IMG/VR virus record: IMGVR_UViG_3300025000_000472
Coordinates: 1 to 20,888 of that record
Reading direction: 5' to 3' (one strand)
DNA: 20,888 bases
From: a virus
In this document: positions 7,015 to 13,455 of the stretch, one piece after another
Layout of the letters: every line of letters begins with the position of its first letter
Position numbering within the stretch: position 1 is the first letter of the stretch
Notes under the pieces: generated by a model
The model's input: only the letters and a program-made list of their open reading frames with translations
What the model was told of the DNA's origin: nothing
The model's database searches: none
Made by a program: the position numbers and the translations under genes

Positions 7015-9089
7015 TACGCTACACGCTCCTTCTGGTGAATGACATCTTCTAGTCGGTCCATAAAACTTCGTTGCTGCTGCTGCAGTGCGGGCATAATTTC
7101 CGGGCCTGCGCCATGTATTACTGGGGCAAAAGTAACCTGGATATTTGTTCCACTACTAAAGCCAGACATTTCACCTGTACGTTCCCATAAACTTCTGGAG
7201 CGAGATGAACCGTCAATCGGAATGGCTGCTTCCAGCCCTGGCCCGTCACCGAATATAGACGGTCGGTTGGCAAATCCACCGGAGGCATATCGTTCCATAG
7301 CTTCGGGGGTTACACCGCCGCTACTGCCGCTTTTGCCACCCAACCAAGCCCAAAATGCCCTTAATTTATCCCAAAGACCGCCTACTTTTTGCCCGACAGT
7401 CTCAATAAATTGCGCTGCATTTGGGAAAGTGGTCTTGAATGAATTCCATAAACTGTCTACATAACTCCGAACGGTATCAAAGTTTTTGTAAAGTGCTATT
7501 CCTGCGGTAACTAGCCCGGCAATTAGTAAAGCAATTCTTAGATACGGATTCATGTTCATAGCTAAATTTAAAGCTCCCTGAGCTATAGCCCAGGCTTTAG
7601 TCGCGGCAGAGGCAAGCATCTGAGAGTTTCTCACCCTATCTATTATTAGTCTAACGTCTGTAGCAGTCATTCTGAATTGATTGTAAGCAAATTTCAAACC
7701 TAACCAACCAATTCTAAATCCTACTAAGGCGGCACCACCAGCAATGATTGCGTGGGTTAACTTTGGATGCTCATTGGCAAAATTAGCTACAGATAGAGCG
7801 GCCTGGTTTAACCCCTGAACAACAGGGGCTACCGATGGCAATAGCGACTCTCCTAGCGTAGCTGCGGTATCTTGTATTTGTCGGCCTAATTGCACCCAGG
7901 AGGCAGTTCCCTTACCGATATCGGTAGAGGAATCCACTACTTTTTGCATTGCTCCTGCTGTTTTATTTGCCGCATCTTCCGTAACGTTCATACTTAAAAT
8001 AACCTTAGATGTGACGTCTTCCCACTGGGCACCGAAAAGAGCTACACCGGCCTGGTTTTGCTTGACCGGGTCTTTTATTCCTTTTAGTGCCTCAATGGTT
8101 ACATTTAGTGCTTCTACGCCTTTTTCTCCACCAGCAGCAACCGCATTGCCCATTTTAATAGCGTTAAGTCCTGCTGATTCAAAACCATAGGCAGTTAAGT
8201 CGCTTTCGTCCTTAGCCCTGATATTAAACTCTTTTACGGCATCTGCAACTTTATCAAGGTTAAATGCCCCGGCGTTTTTCCCAGCTTCCAGCACAGCATA
8301 AAACTGCTCAGCGGAATAGCCAAGGCTCTGAAACTGCGGAGAATATTCGTTTAGCGTGTCTAAATAATCGCCTGCATAATTCAGTCCGTTCCTAAAACCG
8401 GCTGTTATAATGTCCATGGCAGCGATATTTGATAGCCCGTTAAAATTTTTTGTCATTGTGGTAACAATATTGGACGTTGCTGCAGCATCTTCTTCCCAAT
8501 ACTTTTCTATAGCAAGGGTGCCTTGTAAGATAGCTTTTTGTTGTTGGGCGGTCTCGTTTTTAATTATATCGGACATTGCGCTATAGGCTGTAGCAGTAGA
8601 TCCTATATCTTCACCCAAGCCGGACAAGTGAGCAGAACGCACCGTAGACCAGGCTATTTGTGCTTGCTGTGACGTTAGGCTATTTTGAATTTCAATCTGC
8701 TTCATAACCTCTTGATAGCTTAATGCTGCAGCACCAACCGCACCAAACGGAACGGTCATGGCTGCAGCTTCTCCAACCTTGCCGCCTATCTCGTCGCGAT
8801 CTTCTTCTAGCCTGTCGCGTTCTTGCAAAATACGATTTAGACGCCGCTGTGCCTCGGTAACCCTATCAAGCTCCTGCCTTGTCCTGCTCTGGTTGTTCGC
8901 GTACTCTTCGGCACTCATTTCACCGTTTCTATATGCTGCGTCAAGCCTCCGAAGCTCTTGACTTAGCCTATTTGCCGAAGCGCCAAGGGAGCTTACTTGA
9001 CTGCTAGCACTCGAAAAAGCTGCCCGGAAATTACTCCCCATGTTGGCAGCTATCTGAAAGGCTATTTCGTATTGTCTTCTAGCTGCCAT
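7011..9089 (-). CDS. Tail tape measure protein
   Basis: A 692-residue tape measure protein, which sets tail length and sits inside the tube. Residues 40-105 form a heptad-like coiled coil rich in Arg, Glu and Gln (repeats like RRLDAAYRNG and LQERDRLEEDRDE). Residues about 115-400 resemble the PhageMin_Tail core (GLGEDIGSTATAYSAMSD, VLEAGKNAGAFNLDKVADAVKEF). Two hydrophobic segments lie near 446-468 and 517-534 and may insert into the host membrane during DNA entry. The C-terminal RPSIFGDGPGLEAAIPIDG motif is common in tape measure proteins. ATG at 9089 directly follows the TAA of the frameshifted chaperone product, with GGGAGTGAT upstream. At roughly 0.15 nm per residue the tail would be near 100 nm, a little shorter than P2. 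Confidence 0.93.
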   Translation of the reverse strand: MAARRQYEIAFQIAANMGSNFRAAFSSASSQVSSLGASANRLSQELRRLDAAYRNGEMSAEEYANNQSRTRQELDRVTEAQRRLNRILQERDRLEEDRDEIGGKVGEAAAMTVPFGAVGAAALSYQEVMKQIEIQNSLTSQQAQIAWSTVRSAHLSGLGEDIGSTATAYSAMSDIIKNETAQQQKAILQGTLAIEKYWEEDAAATSNIVTTMTKNFNGLSNIAAMDIITAGFRNGLNYAGDYLDTLNEYSPQFQSLGYSAEQFYAVLEAGKNAGAFNLDKVADAVKEFNIRAKDESDLTAYGFESAGLNAIKMGNAVAAGGEKGVEALNVTIEALKGIKDPVKQNQAGVALFGAQWEDVTSKVILSMNVTEDAANKTAGAMQKVVDSSTDIGKGTASWVQLGRQIQDTAATLGESLLPSVAPVVQGLNQAALSVANFANEHPKLTHAIIAGGAALVGFRIGWLGLKFAYNQFRMTATDVRLIIDRVRNSQMLASAATKAWAIAQGALNLAMNMNPYLRIALLIAGLVTAGIALYKNFDTVRSYVDSLWNSFKTTFPNAAQFIETVGQKVGGLWDKLRAFWAWLGGKSGSSGGVTPEAMERYASGGFANRPSIFGDGPGLEAAIPIDGSSRSRSLWERTGEMSGFSSGTNIQVTFAPVIHGAGPEIMPALQQQQRSFMDRLEDVIHQKERVAY

Positions 9090-9502
9090 TTACCTATCAC
9101 TCCCCAGCACAGAAAGCCATTCCACAACCTCGTTAAGCGGCTGTTTTAGCCAAAATTCGATTGATGTATTAGTTTTTTTTGATAATATTATTACTGTTTT
9201 TCTGAATTGCCGGAGGTCTCCGGATTTGGGGAAATACCTCCGAACAAAAAATTTGAGACAGCATTAATGACGTGCATGAAATCGGGGCCGCTCAGCCCTT
9301 TAATATCGTCAAAAATTACCCCGGACGCTTTGGAGGCCAAAAGAGCAGAAAAGGTCTTTGAAAACTGCACGTCCGGCGATACTTCTCCAAGCATCCGACA
9401 CTGCCGCTCACAATCCAGGATAGCAGTACCGTCAATTTTATCTAAGTCAAGGATTATCTCGCTTATATTTTCCAGTGGCCTTATTAGTGTAATTTTTTTC
9501 AA
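9090..9502 (-). CDS. Tail assembly chaperone, -1 frameshift extended form (E+E'-like)
   Basis: This is the predicted long product of the tail chaperone gene, made when ribosomes slip back one base at TTTTTTG (9251 to 9245). The first 86 residues are those of the short form. Reading then continues in the -1 frame for 51 codons without a stop (ending in the segment with FWLKQPLNEVVEWLSVLG) and terminates with TAA at 9092-9090, directly before the tape measure ATG. The product would be 137 residues. In P2 the same arrangement gives E and E+E', and the long form binds the tape measure protein during tail assembly. The extension has no start codon and ribosome-binding site of its own that I can see, so the frameshift is the only plausible route for its translation. 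Confidence 0.82.
9191..9502 (-). CDS. Tail assembly chaperone, short form (gpE / gp41-like)
   Basis: A 103-residue protein of the phage tail assembly chaperone family found in P2 (gpE) and Mu (gp41). The short form opens MKKITLIRPLEN and has the conserved ILDLDKIDGTAILDCERQC region (residues 17-35); the centre and C-terminus (VQFSKTFSALLASKASGV, DIKGLSGPDFMHVINAVSNF) are helical. Start is TTG at 9502 with AGGAGGAAAGACA upstream; this site overlaps the stop of the tube gene. The gene sits between tube and tape measure, the diagnostic position for this chaperone. It binds nothing in the finished virion; it prevents tape measure aggregation while the tube assembles. The zero-frame stop at 9193-9191 leaves about 100 bases before the tape measure, which the frameshift product fills. 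Confidence 0.88.
   Translation of the reverse strand: MKKITLIRPLENISEIILDLDKIDGTAILDCERQCRMLGEVSPDVQFSKTFSALLASKASGVIFDDIKGLSGPDFMHVINAVSNFLFGGISPNPETSGNSEKQ
9211..9251 (-). promoter_or_regulatory. Programmed -1 ribosomal frameshift site (TTTTTTG heptamer plus hairpin)
   Basis: The heptamer T-TTT-TTG lies at 9251-9245 on the minus strand, exactly in the zero frame (codons aat ttt ttg), which is the form required for -1 slippage and the same heptamer reported for P2 gene E. Two bases downstream starts a perfect seven-pair stem: CGGAGGT at 9242-9236 with ACCTCCG at 9217-9211, enclosing an 18-base loop. The spacing is shorter than the usual 5-9 bases, so the lower pairs may be melted when the ribosome is on the heptamer. 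An overlapping CCGGAG/CTCCGG pairing is an alternative fold. Confidence 0.8.
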
Positions 9503-9513
9503 TGTCTTTCCTC

Positions 9514-10035
9514 CTATAAACCTAATGCGCTTCTGACCTCGGCAAGGTAGTCAACCCCGTCGATTACACATATATAGTTCAGTTTATCAATTTCAACTAA
9601 TGTTTCTCCATTAACCTCAATTTTTAGATACAGCACCTCTACTTCCGTTGAGGCATCGGAAGTAGCTCCGGTTTCATGCTTGCCAGGGTCAACTTTTTTG
9701 GGTGTACCCTGTACAACAACCCTTGTTTTTCTGATTTTATACTCACCAGCACCTGCATCATATTCTTGGAATGCTCCGCGACAGTCGAACCGCATAGCCT
9801 TTTGCCTTAAGGTTTTTAGTAAATTTTTTGATAATGTCCGCCAATTTAGGGTTAACTGCATAGAACCAAAATGTCCGATAGTTGGAGACTCATATTCCCC
9901 TGCAATCCCCGCTCCCTTTACGGTATCTGACATATTTTCAATGCTCGGCAGTTGTATATCGGCCACACCATGCAGATCTGCAGATCCATCCATGTACACG
10001 CGAAAGGCTGTGAGACGTTCAGGCACAACATTCAT
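9514..10035 (-). CDS. Major tail tube protein (FII-like)
   Basis: A 173-residue protein of the P2 FII tube family, forming the stacked hexameric rings of the inner tail tube. Length is almost identical to P2 FII (172 aa). Recognisable parts are AFRVYMDGSADLHGVADIQLPSIE (first 35 residues), the GAGIAGEYESPTIGHFGSMQLTLNWRTL segment (residues 37-64), and ETLVEIDKLNYICVIDGVDYL at the C-terminal end. ATG at 10035 has GGAGGGGTGA upstream and starts 15 bases after the sheath stop. Sheath and tube are expressed as neighbours, as in P2 and Mu. Confidence 0.95.
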   Translation of the reverse strand: MNVVPERLTAFRVYMDGSADLHGVADIQLPSIENMSDTVKGAGIAGEYESPTIGHFGSMQLTLNWRTLSKNLLKTLRQKAMRFDCRGAFQEYDAGAGEYKIRKTRVVVQGTPKKVDPGKHETGATSDASTEVEVLYLKIEVNGETLVEIDKLNYICVIDGVDYLAEVRSALGL

Positions 10036-10050
10036 TCATTTCACCCCTCC

Positions 10051-11508
10051 CTATTCAAACAGTGCATTGAGGTAATTTACATCAAACTCAAGCACAAATT
10101 CCATATCTTCAGCTGGTGTGGGTGGGGTCTGATAGACATGGAATCGAACAATGCCATTAAGCAAATCAGTAACTGGGTTTTCATCCTGTTGGAATTCAAC
10201 ACGCCCCCCAAGCAATGCTCCTCTGGCAGTTAGACCGTTAAGCCAGATGTTCAACCCGTCCACCACAGTGTCAATGAGACGCTTGTTAGTGGGGTCGTCA
10301 ACCTTCTGCCAGTAGGTCAGGATAATGGTATTACCCAGCCAGTTAAACATCCGGCGTACAGGGATAAAGGAGTCCTTCACGTCCGTGTTTCCAGGATAGG
10401 CCCCAGTCCTGTTTCCCCAAAGTTTCCATCCACCGATAAAATTAAGAGCTGTTACAACGCCCTCACCGTTTAGATATGCAGCCTGACTTGGATCCAGCGT
10501 TACTTCTGCGCCACTTGCAATCACGGCACCATTTGCCTGCAAGTTCTTGTTCGAGGGACTGACATAGGGAATATCATCGTTTTGACCGTCTGTTTTACAT
10601 ACTAGCCCAGCAAACTGGGTGGAAAGGTGATATGTTTCATCTCCCAGTTTTACTTTCGGCCAACAAACTACCTGTAAAGGGTCGGTGTAGTTATTATCAT
10701 TTTTCCAAGCCGGTACTTCAGTGTATAGGTCAGCGCCTTCGGCAGTATCATCGGCGTCGGTGACCGCTATTGCCTTAAACAGACCGTTTATACTTCCAGC
10801 CTTTGCCTTCATTACGGCTGCTACAGCCGGGTCATGGCTCCAACCAGGTGCTAAAATTTGACCGGGAACCAGGCGGAATAAAGGAAATACTTTATTCACT
10901 AACTCCAGGCCGTTATATGCTCCGGTTGTGGCATCCACGCCACCGATAATGTCGTCACTATCAACTGAGGATGGGTCAAGCTTGGAATAAGCTATATTCA
11001 AAGTCGCCTGATTTTCTAAAATTGCGCCTCCGGCAATCGGGGTAACAACAACATACCCGTCATCGTTAAAAGCTGCTGTGTAGTCCGTATCCTTGACCAG
11101 TGCTTGTCCGGCTGCGGTAAGCTTAACTACGACAGTAGAAAGTAAAATTCCGGTTACTTCGATAGTCACCACGCCACCAGAAACAGCTATATCAGCAGCG
11201 GCAACAGCCTCTTTGTGGACTGAAGGGTCAAGTACGTTAATAAAGACCACCGGAGCCACAGCGAAAAGAGCGAAATGAGACTTGATAAACTCACAAAGAG
11301 TGTACTTTTCCCAATCCTTAGAATAACCCAAGGCTTTAACGGCTTCGGAATAGGTGTAGGCCAACATTGGTTTATTAAAGTAACTTTGATCATTAGCCAG
11401 GTTAATGGGAGCTGTACCGATAACCACTGGCAGTCCTGCTGCTACCTTAACGGGCGGAATAATAGAGGTAGGAACCTCTGAAATACCTACACCATGCTTA
11501 TATGCCAC
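10051..11508 (-). CDS. Contractile tail sheath protein (FI-like)
   Basis: A 485-residue sheath subunit, whose contraction drives the tube through the envelope. The opening MAYKHGVGISEVPTSIIPPV, the PVVIGTAPINLA and EFIKSHFALFAVAPVVFINVLDP segments, and the C-terminal block with FNWLGNTIILTYWQKVDDP and LINxxVDGLNIWLNGLTA-type features (about 395-440) are characteristic. It is longer than P2 FI (about 396 aa). The extra length is mostly a beta-rich domain at about residues 101-178 (with VTIEVTGILLSTVVVKL and DTDYTAAFNDDGYVVV), which should lie on the outer surface of the sheath. Start is GTG at 11508 with AGGAGGTG upstream, overlapping the stop of the previous gene as TAGTG. Confidence 0.95.
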   Translation of the reverse strand: MAYKHGVGISEVPTSIIPPVKVAAGLPVVIGTAPINLANDQSYFNKPMLAYTYSEAVKALGYSKDWEKYTLCEFIKSHFALFAVAPVVFINVLDPSVHKEAVAAADIAVSGGVVTIEVTGILLSTVVVKLTAAGQALVKDTDYTAAFNDDGYVVVTPIAGGAILENQATLNIAYSKLDPSSVDSDDIIGGVDATTGAYNGLELVNKVFPLFRLVPGQILAPGWSHDPAVAAVMKAKAGSINGLFKAIAVTDADDTAEGADLYTEVPAWKNDNNYTDPLQVVCWPKVKLGDETYHLSTQFAGLVCKTDGQNDDIPYVSPSNKNLQANGAVIASGAEVTLDPSQAAYLNGEGVVTALNFIGGWKLWGNRTGAYPGNTDVKDSFIPVRRMFNWLGNTIILTYWQKVDDPTNKRLIDTVVDGLNIWLNGLTARGALLGGRVEFQQDENPVTDLLNGIVRFHVYQTPPTPAEDMEFVLEFDVNYLNALFE

Positions 11509-11768
11509 TACTTAACACCTCCTCTAAAATATTCGATTACCTGGCCGAACCAAACATTTTCCGATGATCCGGCTTTTGATATTGCCTGCATTGTTTTATT
11601 TAGGTTACCAGTAGGCACAAATAACCGCTTGATGGCCGGACATTGCTCAAAATATTTACTCAAATGATCCGGCAAGCCGCCTCGATAAACAGTATATTGG
11701 TTTAAAATTCCCCTCGGCAATGTCGGGCCGCAATAAATTAATGGTGTTTTTTCATCAACTGAAGGCAT
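11508..11768 (-). CDS. Unknown 86-aa protein between tail terminator and sheath
   Basis: I do not recognise a family. The 86-residue protein starts MPSVDEKTPLIYCGPTLPRG and contains KRLFVPTGNLNKTMQAIS plus a C-terminal VWFGQVIEYFRGG. No signal peptide, no membrane segment, one Cys (residue 13) and another in QCPAIKR. Start ATG at 11768 overlaps the preceding gene by 14 bases; a purine-rich GAAGGGGG site stands about 11 bases upstream. Its stop overlaps the sheath GTG (TAGTG), so it is tightly coupled to sheath expression. Position before the sheath suggests a neck or tail-completion role, or a sheath assembly factor; this is inference from location only. Confidence 0.75.
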   Translation of the reverse strand: MPSVDEKTPLIYCGPTLPRGILNQYTVYRGGLPDHLSKYFEQCPAIKRLFVPTGNLNKTMQAISKAGSSENVWFGQVIEYFRGGVK

Positions 11769-12234
11769 CTTTTAGATATCCCCCTTCTTCCTGAATGGAG
11801 GGAATTGTTATATTTAGCGTCAAAAAAGCAACCCACTCAGGATATGGCTGCTCCTCCGGTAGTTCAGTTTTAATCGGGTATTCGATTTTAAAAGGCCCGC
11901 CTATGAAACGTTGTTTCAGGAGAGCCTCTTTAATACGAGTAATAACATTAACACAATCCCGCCAGCCGCCCTGCTCGTCCTCGCTATAGGTGCCAGCAAT
12001 AACTCTAACACTAGCCATAGAGCCTTGCCCTGTGTCGGTATCGTTTAAATAACGAACAATCACATAGGGAAAATCAGGTACTGTTTGTTTTTCCTTAGGC
12101 TTTTTTTCTTTTAAATAACCTGAGATTACTTGCGGAGCCTTCTTAATTCCCGGTATATTTGATTCAAGCTCAAAATTAACTACCACCGGCTTAATAAAAT
12201 CAATCAATTTGTCAACTAAAATAAGAGGTGTCAT
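11755..12234 (-). CDS. Probable tail terminator / tail completion protein (gpU-like fold position)
   Basis: A 159-residue protein placed between the gpZ-like protein and the sheath, the slot used by tail terminator proteins (lambda gpU and its myovirus analogues), which cap the tube and sheath before the head joins. The sequence has a helix-rich opening (ILVDKLIDFIKPVV), then VPDFPYVIVRYLNDTDTG, a RVIAGTYSEDEQGGWRDCV stretch, ITRIKEALLKQRFIGG, and a strand-rich end with EWVAFLTLNITIP. The order alpha-beta-beta-(GTYSED)-alpha-beta fits the gp37-like/minor tail U fold seen in many Firmicute myoviruses. ATG at 12234 overlaps the previous stop (TAATG) with AGGAGATAATTA upstream. The family is inferred from shape and place rather than a firm signature. 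Confidence 0.65.
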   Translation of the reverse strand: MTPLILVDKLIDFIKPVVVNFELESNIPGIKKAPQVISGYLKEKKPKEKQTVPDFPYVIVRYLNDTDTGQGSMASVRVIAGTYSEDEQGGWRDCVNVITRIKEALLKQRFIGGPFKIEYPIKTELPEEQPYPEWVAFLTLNITIPSIQEEGGYLKDAFS

Positions 12235-12788
12235 TAATTATCTCCTAACAGGCGATCAATTTCGTGGTTAAGACGTTTTTCGAGGGTTTCCTGTGCTTTA
12301 CTTTCGATATATTCCCTAACTCCATCCTCGCCTAACATCTGCGGTACTGCTGGACCGTAGCGCTCGACTATCGGAAATCTTGCCCTACCAACACGGTTAT
12401 AAACACCGATTCTACCGTTACGCATTTTAGCAACAAACGCACCCATAATGGTACCACCTTCGCCCCGTTTTACCCTGACGATAATCTGTTTTTTTCTTTT
12501 GGGTTGTGGATTTTTGGGGTTTACTTGGAATTTTATTACCGGCATAGCCGAACCTCGGGAAACAAATTCAGCCATAAGATCGCTAGGACTAGACTTTTTT
12601 ACCTTTACTGTGTCCATGATATCTTTATTTTTAATATAATATGTTTCGCGTACCTTCCGGGCTGCTTCAGTTTTTACCGAATCAATAGCCCGGTTAACGG
12701 CACGAGACACAGCCTTTGGGACAGCACCAGGTATGTGGCCTAAAAGCCTTCCTATATTCTCCATTTGCCCGACATCGAATTCAATCAT
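12234..12788 (-). CDS. Minor tail protein Z-like (lambda gpZ family)
   Basis: A 184-residue protein resembling lambda gpZ, a minor tail protein needed at the head-proximal end of the tail so that DNA is positioned for ejection. Evidence: the basic helix PKAVSRAVNRAIDSVKTEAARKVRETYYIKNKDIMDTVKV (about 24-63), whose ALNRAxxxxKTxxxRxVxxxYxIKxxxI pattern is typical of gpZ; the strand SDLMAEFVSRGSAMPVIKF; and FVAKMRNGRIGVYNR followed by PIVERYGPAVPQM (about 119-150). ATG at 12788 overlaps the previous stop as ATGA, with TGGAGG upstream. The protein is strongly basic in the first two-thirds. It lies right after the FII-like protein, the same order as in lambda. Confidence 0.85.
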   Translation of the reverse strand: MIEFDVGQMENIGRLLGHIPGAVPKAVSRAVNRAIDSVKTEAARKVRETYYIKNKDIMDTVKVKKSSPSDLMAEFVSRGSAMPVIKFQVNPKNPQPKRKKQIIVRVKRGEGGTIMGAFVAKMRNGRIGVYNRVGRARFPIVERYGPAVPQMLGEDGVREYIESKAQETLEKRLNHEIDRLLGDN

Positions 12789-13090
12789 GACTCATTAGCC
12801 TCCAGGGTGATTTCAAGTATACCCATAACTTCTGTTGAGTCGGAAACTAAATACAACTCTCCATTTACCCGGATATGTTGCCCGGAAACAGGACGATCAG
12901 GTATATCAGAGGCTTTTATGAATAGTTTTTTCGCATTACTAAAAACACCGTCAACCGCCTGCCCTTTTTGAAAAATATCGTTGTCAAAAACACAGGCAAT
13001 TTGCTCTCCGTCAATATCGTGTAGGTCGGCAAACTCGTCCGAATTAAGAAAAACGCCAATATCCTGCTGGATCTGCTCTTTGAAGCCCAT
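12785..13090 (-). CDS. Head-tail attachment protein (lambda FII-like)
   Basis: A 101-residue protein similar to lambda gpFII, which joins the filled head to the tail; related prophage proteins are sometimes annotated as ATP-binding sugar transporter-like. Features are an acidic N-terminal helix (FKEQIQQDIGVFLNSDEFADLHDIDGEQI), then a small beta barrel with KKLFIKASDIPDRPVSGQHIRVNGELYLV and EVMGILEITLEA at the end. Length is close to lambda FII (117 aa). ATG at 13090 overlaps the preceding stop (TAATG) with AGGTGG upstream. It follows the capsid genes, the expected place for a connector subunit. Confidence 0.85.
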   Translation of the reverse strand: MGFKEQIQQDIGVFLNSDEFADLHDIDGEQIACVFDNDIFQKGQAVDGVFSNAKKLFIKASDIPDRPVSGQHIRVNGELYLVSDSTEVMGILEITLEANES

Positions 13091-13455
13091 TACTTACCAC
13101 CTGGCCTAATTAAATCATCAATATTCATATTTAAAAGGTCTTCTTCGTTATCTGTTGATGTATCTACTAAATTTTTTACAGCTTTTTCATTCAGATTTTC
13201 ATTCGGATTTTCATCATCTTCAGACTCATTTTCATTGTTTTCAGCTGGTTTCCCGGTGTTTTCCGACCTATTTTCGGTGTTTTCTTCCTGTTTTTCAACC
13301 TTAAACGGTACATATTTTTCAATAGTACCCTCTGAACCGGCAATTAAACGGGTCTCTTCCTTCTTAGAGAGGCCCGTAATAATTTGACCTCCAGGTTGAC
13401 CGGGGCCGTAGACAATGCCGTTGCGCCTAACTTTAAAACGCTTAACGATAATCAT
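13090..13455 (-). CDS. Small Asn/Glu-rich protein after major capsid gene
   Basis: A 121-residue protein without a firm family. The N-terminal half (1-53) is a small basic, beta-rich segment (MIIVKRFKVRRNGIVYGPG, then IITGLSKKEETRLIAGSEG) common to phage proteins found next to the major capsid gene. Residues 55-92 are low complexity, built from repeated Glu-Asn units such as EENTENRSENTG and NENESEDDENPNEN; the end is again acidic. It sits where lambda has FI, a DNA packaging accessory between E and FII that also has an acidic, repetitive segment; this is positional inference. The start at 13455 overlaps the capsid stop (TAATG) with GAAGGTGA upstream; the frame is open eight codons further upstream, but that start lies inside the capsid gene and lacks a good site. 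Confidence 0.75.
   Translation of the reverse strand: MIIVKRFKVRRNGIVYGPGQPGGQIITGLSKKEETRLIAGSEGTIEKYVPFKVEKQEENTENRSENTGKPAENNENESEDDENPNENLNEKAVKNLVDTSTDNEEDLLNMNIDDLIRPGGK

Noticed and set aside
9093-9190. Apparent 100-base noncoding gap between tail chaperone and tape measure
   Set aside because: The -1 frame from the TTTTTTG heptamer is open across the gap and ends at the tape measure start, so it is coding by frameshift, not intergenic.
9191-9205. AAAAAC stretch just before the chaperone stop as the slippery site
   Set aside because: In the zero frame it reads gaa aaa cag, which allows poor re-pairing in the P or A site after a -1 slip; TTTTTTG upstream is in perfect register and is the known P2 heptamer.
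13150-13310. Repeated short motif as a CRISPR array or direct repeat element
   Set aside because: Repeat units are short, irregular and in frame with Glu-Asn codons of a coding region; there are no regular spacers.
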